Shown piece by piece: positions 23,483 through 35,182 of a stretch of DNA of 64,000 bases; the first letter of the stretch is position 1; the number at the start of each line of letters is the position of its first letter. The notes beneath the pieces were generated by a model, which was not told the DNA's origin, did no database searches, and worked only from the letters and a program-made list of their open reading frames with translations. A program made the translations under genes and the position numbers. Origin of the DNA: Grifola frondosa (Eukaryota; Basidiomycota; Agaricomycetes; Polyporales; Grifolaceae); NCBI GenBank assembly GCA_001683735.1, contig LUGG01000047.1, positions 186,001 through 250,000 on the forward strand, written 5' to 3'.

Positions 23483-24640
23483 ATGCTACCGCTTCGTGTT
23501 TGTAGGCTGTATCAGTTCAACAAGGTCCTCGGGCAAGGCAGCTTTAGTGTGTCAATCCCGCTTTGATCATGTGCTCCAAAATGTGTTTGTCTCTGATCGT
23601 TCACTAACAGGCGAAGTGTATGGCGTGTTTCATCTAACCAGTGGGGGTGAAACTGCGATCAAGGTTGAGATGCCCCCCGAAGAAGACTGGAAAGTCGCTA
23701 CATTACCCTATGAAGCAGCCATTCACAGGCACTTGCGTGGTCACTACGGGTTTCCTTCCATTTTCTGGTCTGGAATGGATGGTGGCGCACATGTTATTGT
23801 CATGGAACGGCTCGGGGCCACCATAGAAGACCTTCGCCGCCTATGCCGGGGACATTTTTCGATGAAGACGATCTGTATGCTTGCAGAGCAAATGGTATGT
23901 GGCGCATGCCATGCTTAGAGCAATCAGACTTGACCCGTGGCGTTTTCGTAGATCACTAGAATCGAGTTCGCTCATTCTCGTGGTATCATAATCCGTGATG
24001 TAAAGCCGCATAATTTTGCAATGGGCATAAAGCGTCGGGCGAACCTAGTCTATCTCTTCGACTTAGGCCTAGGAAAACTCTACGTCGATCCCACGACAGG
24101 ACAGCACAAGCCGTTCCGAGAAGGACTTGTTGGGGTAGGCACAGTGAGGTACGCTAGCGCAAATGTTCACGCAGGAAAGGGTAAGGGGATATCTAATGCA
24201 TGCCATCAATACCGCTGACCTTTCACGTCACAGAACAAGGACGCCGGGACGACATTATTGCTCTTGGCCATAACTTGTTGTATCTTCTTCACGGACGGCT
24301 TCCATGGCAAGGCATCTATGCACCGAGCATAGAGGCGAAACTCCGACGGATTTGGGAGATGAAAGAGCCGGAGGGCAAAGTCATGCGCGAGTTCATCGCC
24401 CGCTCTCCACCGGAGTTCTCCGCATTCTTCAACCACTGTTACTCTCTGAGGTATGAGGAACGTCCCGATTACGATCTACTCAGATGTGTGTTCAGAGACC
24501 GCATGAAGAAGGAGGGCTGGTCATATGATTGGCGATTTGACTGGCTTGATCCCTCGGGTCTGGAGGCCGGAACACTGATGGCAGATTGCTACAAGATTGA
24601 TGAGCGTTTCGTTAACTTAGAGTCTACTGAATTGCCGTGA
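23483..24640 (+). CDS. CK1-like serine/threonine kinase, unit C
   Basis: Four exons (23483-23546, 23611-23894, 23952-24180, 24234-24640) encode an intact 327-residue protein. Key motifs: GQGSFS, ETAIK, IIIRDVKPHN (catalytic Asp kept, HRD His replaced by Ile), LFDLGLGK in place of DFG, GTVRYASANVHAGK, and EQGRRDDIIALGHNLLYLL then LPWQGIYA. It is the most diverged copy of the array but keeps all exon lengths. The promoter shared with the unit C HAD gene is only about 210 bp. Function and localisation are unknown beyond the CK1-group kinase fold. Confidence 0.9.
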
Positions 24641-25147
24641 GTTCTACGTGAACTTGCGCGCAATTTTTTGCCTTGCTTTTGGGGAATCTCGCATGTCATC
24701 GAACGCAGCGTTTATGTGTATGTACAATCATTGATTATTGACCGTTCTCAACAATACCTCAGGCAACCTTCGGTACTTGTAGAATTAGATCATTTGTTGT
24801 TCATCGGTATCACAAAGGGTACTGTGGAATGGCATTTGTTGAAGTTAGACCCACAACCTCCAACACTGATCAAAACATATCATTTCGCCGCACACACTAA
24901 ACCTAGCAACTTGTAACGTTTGTGGCATACAAGGACGCTCCACTGGTACCTAAACAGGTTTTCAAACGGGCAGTCTGAAGACGTCATGAACGTTCGGACT
25001 GACGCCACAGTAATGCTGATTCCTGAACATGTCAGAGCCATAGATATCAACATAGTGCTCTAGAATTAGAAATACAGGATTGAGCTTCGGAGATTCTCGA
25101 CACAATCAAGATGTGAATGAAGGAGGTCTCAGCAATATGGCAGGCCG
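24641..25147. other. Intergenic between the array and the P450
   Basis: Convergent 3' ends of the unit C kinase and the P450. No coding signal seen. Confidence 0.35.
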
Positions 25148-27253
25148 CTACATGACCAAGGACGTGGCACTGGCAACGTCTGAGTTCACAAGTGCTTCAG
25201 CAGAAAGCGAACGAGGCTTGATGGTGCACTGGAACTTTTCCGGTGCACTGATTAGTATAGCGGCATCGGGTCGAAAGTCAGCATACGCAGAGAGTCCTAT
25301 ATACGTATGTTGGCGTGCTCACGAAAGAATGCTCGACGTCATCTTTGCCTCGGGAGGAATCTGTTGACCCGTTGCATCTACTGGAGGTCCGATATCGAAA
25401 ACGTGTAGTACGGAGGCAACAGTCAGCCAAAATAAGGAATCAGCAAAGTGGCGACCGGGACAAATCCTAAAGATCTCCAAATCAAAACGAGAATTTGAAT
25501 GCTCAGACTCCGAGAAACGCACCTCCTCCCAAATCCGAAGGCAAAAGAACTCGGATCCTTGACTTGTGCGTCTAAGTTCCCGTCTTTCAGGAAGCGCTCG
25601 GGATTGAATTCATCCGGATTCGGGTATATAGTAGGGTCACGAGAGAAGGCCCTGTGCCACAACGTCATGCTCAAACTTCTGATGCCATAACAGAGGATAG
25701 CGCACCAGGCGTTGGCCATAATGATAGATCCCTTCGGTATGAAGTACCCCTTATATTCGTCATCCATTGTGTTAGAGTGCGGGAACCCAAGCGGTCCAAC
25801 GAGCTGCCAGCGAAAGCATTCCTTGACAAGTGCCTCAATATATGGCAGTGAGTCCCGATCGGAAAAATTGGGTCGTCGATGCGGTCCTAGAACAGCATCT
25901 AACGCAGCCTGGGCTTTCTTCTGGACTTCAGGATACAATGTCATTGCAAGGAAGAAGGTCCGAGTCACCGAAATAGACTGTGTAGTTGTCAGATCATCTT
26001 AGAGCTCTCTCTGGGTCTCATTGAATCTTACAGTATCGACACTCGCTGATATTCAGATGAGAGACATCAATGGATGTCACAGATCTGGTGCCGAAGATAT
26101 TGCTCACCAACGTAGGCAACACCAACCACATTCTTCGCTAATTCTTCATCATCGCGAACAAGACCTTGCTGAGGCAGTGTGTCCAGCAGCGAGCTGACGA
26201 TTGACGAACAAGCCGAGCCGGCCTCCTAAGAGCCAGTTAGTATGAATTTAGGAATAAAACGGGACCGCTTACGCACAACGGCGGCCTTGGCAGTGGCATA
26301 TGGTACTTCTCTAAGAGCCACGACATCTTTTCTCCATTTTGCAATGTTCTTCTGAAACTTGGCACCAGGAAACCAGGCAGGAACATATCTTAGCAGGGGA
26401 ATCATATCGACAAGATGCGACCCAGATATCAGATGTTCCATAGTGTCGGCCGCTTTTCCTGCGATTATTGCATACTCGTCATCTGTCCCGGTTACCTCGA
26501 TACCGTATGTGATACTCAGCATCACGGCGCCGAATGCACTGAGTGGGGAATCATAAATCATATGTTTGTATGGCAATTATTTCACGACTTACTGCCGAAT
26601 GTGACGATCAAATTGGTCCGGACTGAGGAACAAGGACTGGAGTAGACGGTGCACCTCACGGAGTTGGGATGCATGATAGTTCTGGATCATGCCATGATGA
26701 AAGTAGTGGTTTAAGACACGTCGGGTCCGCCGCCACAGCTGTCCGTAAGGCATAAGAGGTATGGCCCATTCCCAGCCCATGCTATGTATGAGAACAGTCT
26801 GAGAATTACAACCTCCACATTGGATTTCTACTCACAGAGAAGCCATCGTGGACATTCTTCTGTCCGAATATTTCGCAGAACGGTTTTCAAACAAGTCGTA
26901 AGCAGCTTCCGGAGATCCAAGAATGATTACGGATTGTCCTAGAAGTCGCAGATACAAGACGTCGCCTCCAGAGACAGATTAGTCCAATTATATTGAATTG
27001 AATGCATAGTAAAGATATACGAACCATATTTCGTCGACAGTTCTCGGTAGCTAATCCATGGCCTCGTCTTGGATATGTCGAGAATATTGCCGATGATAGG
27101 AAGGGGTCTCGGGCCTGGTGGAAGGGGAAGATTGTTCGGGTTCAGAGAACCCCTGTTGTGCTTCCAGACCAGGATAACCAGGAAGAATAGAGGAAGAAGC
27201 CAATAATAATTACTCATATCAAGCATCATCCTTCCGGTAGAGACCATAATCAA
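25148..27253 (-). CDS. Cytochrome P450 monooxygenase
   Basis: A microsomal P450. The N-terminal anchor (YYWLLPLFFLVILVW) is followed by the proline hinge LPLPPGPRPLPIIGN at 27100-27160. Other landmarks: WRRTRRVLNHYF (helix C), an I-helix region ending ASVDT split by introns near 26035, the ExxR helix as KECFRW, the PNPDEFNPERF region, and the heme loop FAFGFGRR then ICPGRHFAD, where an intron splits the RR and the Cys ligand is present. The C-terminal exon follows an intron ending with a CTAATCAG-type branch/acceptor (about 25246) and gives APEKFQCTIKPRS. About ten introns. The sequence resembles the large group annotated as O-methylsterigmatocystin oxidoreductase-like in Agaricomycetes; the substrate is unknown. 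I saw no clear frame break. Confidence 0.85.
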
Positions 27254-28043
27254 AGGTCAATGCTGCAGAGTATTTGTGGGCAGAAGAAGAGCACAGGGGC
27301 TTGGACCATTCCCTGTTCTTATATGGTCATATTTGACAGGACTAAGAGTTTCCCGCCATGCCATAAATGGCGCTGCATGGAAGGCACCAGTAAGAATCAT
27401 CGTTATTGAACACTACATTGATTCGGACCCACTTTGGACGCTTCCAGGAGCACAATCACCATATTTTATCACACGGGGTATGCAGCTGATCAACATCGCT
27501 GTGGCGCGATAAGTGGCCGTTGGTTCAGCCATATTGTATGGCATATCCCATCCGATACACTAGGTGTCATTGACGCTGTGGCCACATAGCAAAATCTGTA
27601 GCGCTTCTGCTCATCACCTCAATTAGCCGCTCACATCAGTGATGGGGAGGAGACATCTGGAAAGTGCAACAATATGGCGCTCTATAGACGCCGTAGGCCG
27701 GCGAGCACAGCGAGCACAGTCCCCTCGCAAATAGAACTTCATGGGCACCGTGATTGCTACAGTACAGTATTACAGTACAGTACACCACGGTAGACAGCCG
27801 TGACGCTATTTGTTCGGACCAAACAATGTGAGAAAAATCCGCGATTTCACGGAATTATGCAAAGCGCTGTAGTCACGCGTCTGACTCGCCTGGAACAACA
27901 TCCGACCCCGGCTACTGCATTCATCGTCGAGACTTCATGATGCGGCCAACTCTCTAACGTTCACTACGTCCACCTTCTCTTACTTTTGTCTTGCTGGCTG
28001 CTCTTGCAACACACCGGTCTTGCTAGCTGCTCGCATTTAGATC
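27254..28043. promoter_or_regulatory. Divergent promoter region, P450 / RIB3
   Basis: About 790 bp between the P450 start and the RIB3 start. A CAGTA-rich patch (ACAGTACAGTAttACAGTACAGTAC type) is at about 27758-27782. No gene or riboswitch was recognised. Confidence 0.35.
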
Positions 28044-28997
28044 ATGGCACCTGCTCCAATCCTCTCAGAGTCCAAGTCCGCGTCTTCTTCCATGAAGCAG
28101 CGCTCTTCGACCATGAACGGCTCAAACCCAAGCGTGCTGGCACCTTCTTCATCTGCTGCACCTGCAGAAATGCATGACGTACCGCCACGGTCGTCCTTTG
28201 CATTCGACTCCATGGAAGACGCCATCGCGGCGTTTGCGCGGGGCGAGTTCCTTGTGGTCGCCGACGACGAGGGCAGGGAGAATGAGGGCGACCTGATCAT
28301 CGCCGCGAGCGAGTGCTCGACGGAGAAGATGGCGTGGATGATCAAGCATACAAGGTGCGCACTTTTTCTTCCCTTCCGGTCGTCGTCGCTGCATTGGTGT
28401 CGAACTCATTCGTCCCAGCGGCTACATTTGTATTGCACTTCCCGGAGAGCGCTTGGATGAGCTCGAGATTCCTATGATGGTGTCGAATAATCAGGATCCC
28501 CACCGGACGGCGTACACGGTCACCGTTGATTATAGAATAGGTACGTTGACATCATATATCTCACATGGATTTGCGCTTACTTTCCGTATGTATCATCTTG
28601 GGATCTAACCCTTCCTCTGTTCCTTTAACCAACAGGCACGACGACCGGTATATCTGCGCATGACCGTGCGCTCACCGCCCGAGCGCTCGCCTCTCCTTCA
28701 TCGCAGCCGAGTTCCTTCTCCCGTCCAGGACACATGGTCCCGCTCCGTGCCCGCCCAGGCGGCGTCCTCGCTCGACGCGGGCATACCGAGTCGAGTATCG
28801 ATCTCTGCGCGCTTGCGGGCCTCCCCCAGGCCGGCGTGCTTTGCGAGCTCGTGGAGGATAACGAGTCGGGGAGCATGATGCGCCGCGACTCTTGCCGCCG
28901 CTTTGCTGACCGGTGGGCACTCAAGATGATCAGCGTGGAGATGCTCGCACAGTGGAAGCGGGAGAGGGAAGCCGTCGATGTGCCTGCGCGAGCTTGA
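28044..28997 (+). CDS. RIB3: 3,4-dihydroxy-2-butanone 4-phosphate synthase
   Basis: It converts ribulose 5-phosphate to 3,4-dihydroxy-2-butanone 4-phosphate plus formate, an early step of riboflavin synthesis. Three exons (28044-28354, 28419-28540, 28636-28997) give 264 intact residues. The Mg-binding acidic loop [10 protein letters not shown] (74-83) comes after a low-complexity N-terminal extension of about 50 residues. Further motifs are [13 protein letters not shown] across intron 1, [19 protein letters not shown] across intron 2, [47 protein letters not shown], and a C-terminal LKMISVEML. Length and motifs are typical of fungal monofunctional RIB3. The first Met was chosen because nothing coding lies upstream. 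A housekeeping gene. Confidence 0.96.
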
Positions 28998-29850
28998 AGC
29001 TGCAGCAGGCGAGACACAATTCCTAGATGAATAGGCAGAATCATACATCGGTTGTATCAGGATTGGCAGTCTTAGGCTGCACAATATTGTGCTAATTCAT
29101 CGTGCGGCATTCAACGCATCTCCTCTCAATCTGTTCAAATCTTTCGGTAAGTCCAAACTCCAGATGAATTGGAATTTCATGTTTACGAATTACCTTTTCA
29201 GGGAAATATTCCGAGCATGCTCAATCGACCAAGCAGATTTCTACTCATCGATCTTACTGGGCGCGTTCAGATACATAATCCGTTCGAACTTGAACTTTCC
29301 GACGGGTCAGAGCGCACGATGATGTGTCGTTGCGATAATTCTCAGGCTGCGTCCGTGCCGGATGGATTTGATATTCTTCGGCGGGGCATGGTCCGCACTG
29401 TTAACGCCTCGTTCGCTGCGGTCTTATTTCCAACTTTTCAATTGGCCATGGTGCGCTGCGCAAACGTAACTGCCTTCAGTATTAGTGGTGTCCCTCTCTA
29501 ACCCCTGTACGGCCATAGCTTCGCTGAGTATTGGAGTTGTCCTCAGATACGGACATGACCTTTAAGATTAACAGGACGCGAGACTGCCATCGTTTGTGTA
29601 TTATCTGCATGTTGTCGGCGCCAGGCCTGGGCGGAAATGTGACCGCAGTAGAATGGGAAGCCGTCTCCTGAATAGGGTGATGTTACCCACGAGGTACACA
29701 ATGATTACAGTGTCAACCAGAAGCACATGCTTGTTATTTGAAAGTGTACAAATAGCTTGATCGTCCTCGTACTTCTTCCTCCACGTTCTCGGATTTCCCA
29801 CTTGAACGACAAGTATTGTAACGTAGCCTTTGTGCGCATTTGCTAACACG
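28998..29850. other. Intergenic
   Basis: No gene recognised between RIB3 and the CYP63-like gene. Short open stretches here lack splice signals and family motifs. Confidence 0.3.
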
Positions 29851-32525
29851 ATGAGAGCCCTTCCTCCAGGTGTCCCCTTTCTCTTCCGCAGTCTGCTGGA
29901 TCTGTGCTTCCTGGCGCCTGCGGTGGTGTTGCTTGCCACACGCGTTCTCCGTTCCCAACATGTATATGTACCCGGCTGGCTCGTGGTGCTCGCCGTCATC
30001 GCGAGCAACCCGCTGCTCTTTGCTGTACGCGTCTCGCTAGGACGTTGGCGCATCCGCCGCGCCGCGGCGCGCATGGACGCAGTGCTTCCACTACCATGGA
30101 AGGGAAATGGATAGGGAACTTCGATGTGTATCTGAGAATGATGCGCTCGTTCAAGTCGGATACCCATGTTCGTGCGCTCAATTGTGTGGTTGTTCTCGAG
30201 CTTATGTTCATGTTCACTCACAGCGGACATCGTCGATCCGGGATTTGCGCTGAATCGTGCTATCTTCTCGTTCGATGTGTTCTGGGTCAAAGGCTTTATC
30301 ACTTGCGATCCGAATATCGTGAAGGTATGTTCGATCGTGGGTTTGTGTTTCAGTCGCCGCTCATTCGGTATTCGTATGCAGACAATTCTAGCTACCGGGT
30401 TTCCGAATTTCGAGAAAGGTCATATACTCGCTGAGGAACGTGGGATCCTGTTGAATCTCCTTTGCAGGTGAAATTTTCAGGAACAACATGAACTCGCTCT
30501 TCGGTACAGGAGTGTTCAACTCAGATGGTGTGTCTGCTATTCGTTGTCAGGATTTTCAATGTTGATAGTCATTGCATGTATTTAGGCGAGATGTGGAAGT
30601 ATGGTCCCTTTCACTCGACATTTAGCTCTTTATACTGAGCGACACGTAGGTTTCACCGCTCTATGACTCGTCCCTTCTTCAGCCGTGAGAGGATCAGCGA
30701 TTTTGAGCTATTCGGTCGCCATACCGGTATGTGCATGCACTCGTCCAAGCAGGTATCGTGCATGATCTTCTATCATCAGATCATGCAATTTCCAAGATGA
30801 AGGAAAGACTGCAAACTGCATTGCGGTTAACTTTCAGGTTCGTTCCGCCGACCACCTAATTGTCTGTGTGTGCTGATCGGTCCTCAATACTGCAGGATCT
30901 CATTGGGCGCTTCACGCTCGATTCCGCCACCGAGTTCCTCTTTGGTTCATGCTTGAACAGCTTAGACTCGCCCCTGCCCTACCCGCACAACAGTCGCTCG
31001 GCAAATGAAACTACCGCACAGCCAGTCAACGCCGCACAGCAGTTTGTAGACGCGTTTGCCGCAGTGCAGATGGTGGTCGCCGACCGCGCGAGAGGGGGGT
31101 GGACGTGGCCTCTTTGGGAGATCTTCAAGGACAAAACGGCGGAGCACAGGGCCATTGTGGACAGCGTGTTGGACCTATTTTGAAGGAGGCTCTACGCAAA
31201 AAGGAGGAAAAGGCGAAGTTGGGGAAAGATGCTAATGAAAAGGACGATGAGGAAGACGAGACGCTCCTCGATTCGTTGGTGCGGTTTACCTCTGGTGAGC
31301 CATTTATCAGCTGTACCAATTAGCACGGAGACGTGATGGGTTTTTAGATCCGATCATTCTCCACGACGAGACCCTCAACATTCTGATTGCTGGCAGAGAC
31401 ACAGTACGTAATTTTACGGACTTTGTACAGCAATCTGACGGTCTACTCTGTGCTTATACCCTACTAGACCGCTTCAGCTCTCACCTTTGCCGTCTACCTC
31501 CTCTGCACACATCCTGCGTACTCAAGCAGCTCCGTGAGGAGATTATGCAACACGTCGGTCCGACACGGAGGCCTACTTATGATGACATTCGCGGGATGAG
31601 ATATCTACGAGCCTTCTTGAACGGTACGCTAATAGGCGGTATCTTCGCTACGAATAGCCATACATTGACCCTCCATACTCTCAGAAACATTACGTTTGTA
31701 TCCACCTGTGTAAGTCAGGCTAGTGGATCAGAAAATGCTTCTCTTCTCTGACTTAATGGACTTCTAGGCCGTTTGATGTTCGGTGGGTTGCTCCCAGATT
31801 TCTCCTAGTCTGAAATTAGCAACGATCGTCATCCTTAGCTACACCATCGATGAGACTACAGTGCCAAATCCCGATCCTACAGGGAAACCCTTCTATATTC
31901 CAGCTAAAACGGAGTACGTATGTATGCGTAGCTCCATCGACTTGCTCGCTCATACAATGGACATAGACTCTCGTATTCCCTTTTCAACATGCACCGCGAC
32001 CCAAAGCATTGGGGCCCTGATGGTGCGCATCCATGTCAGCGCTCTGGTGCGCTCGATGCTGATCGCGCATCACAGCCGAGGAGTTCGACCCTAATCGGTT
32101 CCTGGACGAGCGCGTGGCGAAGTACCTCATCCCGAACCCCTTCATCTTCCTGCCGTTCAACGCAGGACCGCGCATCTGCCTCGGCCAGCAGGTAGGCCCA
32201 GCTCCCATGCGCGCTGCGTAGTCTGACATTGGCCGTGTTATAGTTTGCATACAACGAGATGTCGTTCTTCCTCATCCGTCTGCTGCAGAGCTTCGCGACG
32301 ATGGCGCTCGACCTCTCGGCACAGCCTCCCGACTCGCTGCCGCCGGCGGAATGGAAGAATGGCTCCGGCCGAAAAGCCATCGAGAAGATCTTTCCCAAGG
32401 TGCACATCACGCTGTACGCGCATGTGCGTGCTTTTCGCATTTCTTCGCTGCGGACATGACTAATTCCTGGTGCCTCGCAGGGCGGGCTGTGGGTCACGAT
32501 GAGCGAAGCTGATGCTGAAGTGTAA
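29851..32525 (+). pseudogene. CYP63-like cytochrome P450, disrupted
   Basis: The architecture resembles basidiomycete CYP63 (alkane/fatty-acid oxidising P450s): a double hydrophobic N-terminus, KWIGNFDVY, VDPGFALNRAIFSFD, TILATGFPNFEKG, GTGVFNSDGEMWK, HRSMTRPFFSRERISDFELF, and DLIGRFTLDSATEFLFGSCL. Later come a KEALRKKEEKAK linker, [42 protein letters not shown], the heme motif [13 protein letters not shown], and a last exon to 32525. At least three one-base breaks are seen: near 30088-30100 (exon 1 to KWIGN), 31171-31182 (before ILKEALRK) and 31511-31525 (before LKQLREE). With so many breaks it is probably inactive, although indel errors in the assembly could account for part. Its 3' end is duplicated at 12780-13450. 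Confidence 0.8.
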
Positions 32526-33612
32526 GACTTCTGTAAGAGCAAATTACCCATGCCACGCCTTATGTAACTGGTCGGTCGCTGTATACGGTGTATGTTTATA
32601 TTTATGACTCGGAGTGTGCCCAGTTCTCCTGGGTGACCCACCTCAGCGCCTTACCTGGTGCCGAAAGAGTTCAGTGGCACTTGTCATACATTCTAAGTGT
32701 GCGTACCTGATTCGAGCCCCAAAGTTTTCAATTAAGATCCTTGAAAATGAAATTCAGCACGCCTTTTTCTCACCGATGTTTCACTGCTAACTGTTCTGGC
32801 GTCCGATATGGAACCTCGGAGCCCACAGTGGCATGAGGTCAACTTCAGCCGAATCCTGGCAATAAGCTGACAATCACTGGTTTTGAATGTGGTTGTGCCA
32901 TCGAACAAGGGTCGAAACCAGTTTGATGCACCTGGAATATCAAGTGAATGGATTTCTTTTTTAAAACATATTCGTCTCCTTGAGCGGTTCGCTCAGGCAC
33001 TATTGATTACGTGATCAGGTGGATCGTCGATCATGTCTCCGTGGCACTGACACCAAGAACACACAAGGCTATCAACACACTATCATCCTCCGATTTGCAC
33101 ATATAGCGGCACTACCCCTCTGCCAGTGACAACGAGCACAGCACATAACTATGGATCCTGGATATTCGACATGAGCCGATAGAATCCTTGGAAGAGTGAT
33201 TTTGAATGCTTGACTACATACATTCCAAATTACTTAGCGATGTCTCCGTTGCAGTCGTTGAAGGTTCAATATAATATTGTTACGCAAAACGAAGGATAGG
33301 TGAGTAGCTCATAGACGTGTTACCTTGGTTTCAGAGTAAGTATTACGTTCATCGCACAGTCCGTGAATTGCGACCATACCTCATTCAGCTGCTGACGTAT
33401 TCGGCTAGATATCCATGAGAACCATCGAAAATAGAGTTGTCTCGGAGCTTTTTGCACGTGGAGACAGGTCCTAAGTGGCTGAATGACTGCATCCTTAAGA
33501 CGCGGTAAGTGACAGCTGTGCATCAACTAGTTCCCGCATTGTGCTAACGATATTGCGTGGCCCCCATTATTTGCTCCACCAGAGTGAATGCGCCTCGTTT
33601 CCTTCCAAACAG
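32526..33612. other. Spacer inside duplication arm 2
   Basis: Non-coding; matches the reverse complement of 11814-12779. It contains the putative promoter of the membrane-protein gene. Confidence 0.45.
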
Positions 33613-34916
33613 TATGTCTGCGACGGACTCCTCAGAAGCGCCATACGATGTTGTGGCAAATCGAATAATTCTGGTGGGGTATTGTCTTGGTTGTATCGGT
33701 TATGGTGTGTTAAGGATAGCCTCTCACTATGGTACCACTGCAGCTCACGATTAAATTCTGAAACAGGCATTTCCTCGACGCTCTTCATCCTTTGTTTTCG
33801 TGCACTCTACCAGCTGGTCAAGAAGAATAGGACAAGTGCGATGCTAATGGGTTACATCTGCATTATGTTCCCCCTCGTTAGCTTGGGAAATGCCCTCGAG
33901 ATTGAGCAAGTCACTCTTGGTTTCGTCAAATACGGGGATTTATTCCGGCGGCTTCTATCAGTTGGAGACTCCCTTAAACAGCACCTGGGTATCGAATGGC
34001 TCCTACGTTCTTTCCAGTATCACCAGCGTTCTACAGGATAGTCTACTGGTGAGTAATTACCGTACCTCTCTACCGCAGTTGCTGAACACTACTTCAGTTG
34101 TATCGTTTTTGGATTATCTATAGCGGCAACTTCGTTGCTCTCTTCTTACCCACCTTAATGTTCGTGGGCATTATTAGTGAGCACTGTCTGCCCTGGAATG
34201 AATGAAATGCCCTGAATTATTTGCTCTTGGCCCGGTGACGAATTGACCTAGTCAGCTGCTGCATTTTCACTGCCGCATTCATGCGAGGCGAGAAGGACTT
34301 CTTTGCGAAGTCAAGCGTTGACGTAGGGATGATTCAAGTGTCGATTTCAATCACCTTCAACGTGCTTGTCACCGCAATGATCGTTGCCCGTCTCCTGCTC
34401 ATGCGCCGGCGTCTTCGTACATCCCTTGGATCGTCTGCTGCTGCGCCCTACGTTTCAGTCATGGCTATGTTCGTCGAATCCGCGTTCATGTACACGGCAT
34501 ATGGAGTTGTGGCGGGCGCAATCTATGGGGCTGGGAGTCCGTTGTCTTCTCTTTTTGATCCTCTTTACGGCCAAGTCACGGTGCGTCCCATAATCATCCC
34601 TTCTCAGCCAGCCAGACACTCACACAGGTAAAAACGACGTACAGGCGATTGCTCCACTCCTTATCATTCTCCGTATCGCTGAAGGTCGCGCATGGTCGAA
34701 AGATACCCTTGCTATCACCAACACGACGAACATCCAATTTACTACTGTCCTCTGGGATCCAGAACAGCAGAATGTCTCGACGTCGGGACCTGGAATGGCT
34801 GAGGTTCGGGTTACACTTGGCGATCCGTCAGTGGCATCCTCTTCGGAGAGTTCGATTTCCAGGCATTTGGAGCCCGCATCGAGGTGCGATCGCGTCGTTC
34901 ATAGTGCTAAGAGCTG
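33613..34916 (+). pseudogene. Multi-pass membrane protein, arm 2 copy (frameshift)
   Basis: A homologue of the intact gene at 10513-11813, with the same introns. It starts MSATDSSEAPYDVV. Hydrophobic segments include GYICIMFPLVSLGNAL, VSISITFNVLVTAMIVARLL and VSVMAMFVESAFMYTAYG. The C-terminal IAPLLIILRIAEGRAWSKD leads to a stop at 34914-34916. One extra T in GATTTATT at about 33937-33943 shifts the frame after FVKYGD. Removing it restores YSGGFYQLETPL, as in copy 1. The rest is open. It is either a recent lesion or a homopolymer error. Confidence 0.8.
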
Positions 34917-35182
34917 AAGCGACAAACATTGTCATATCCAGAGTCTGATCTCGTGCGTTTCATTCTCGGACCATTGCGTCGTGTCGTAGCATTGCAAGTA
35001 GATACGGCATAGATCTTAATAGCGCGGACCATATTAGAAATCAGAATTGCTTCGTAGCTACGTCCCCCACGCCGGAACTAACACGGACGATACTGAAGTG
35101 AGTTCTGGAGATATCAGTGTACTGTATGGAAAAAATGAAAGGGTGATAAGCGGAGAATTAGTCCATAGCACCACAGCACAGC

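Larger units (their letters stand above)
13753..24640. repeat. Tandem triplication of a HAD + CK1-like gene pair
   Basis: Three units lie head to tail: A 13753-17258, B 17678-21023 and C 21399-24640, with periods of about 3.9 and 3.7 kb. Each holds a HAD-type gene on minus and a CK1-like gene on plus, diverging from a shared promoter of about 500, 330 and 210 bp. Exon sizes of the kinase are identical between units (284, 229 and about 407 nt after exon 1). The spacers after the genes also match (13600-13750, 17490-17675, 21230-21395). A and B are more alike than either is to C. Confidence 0.92.

Noticed and set aside
27758..27782. CAGTA repeats as a candidate CRISPR-like or microsatellite locus
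   Set aside because: Only a few 5-7-mers in a eukaryotic intergenic region; too short to mean anything by itself.
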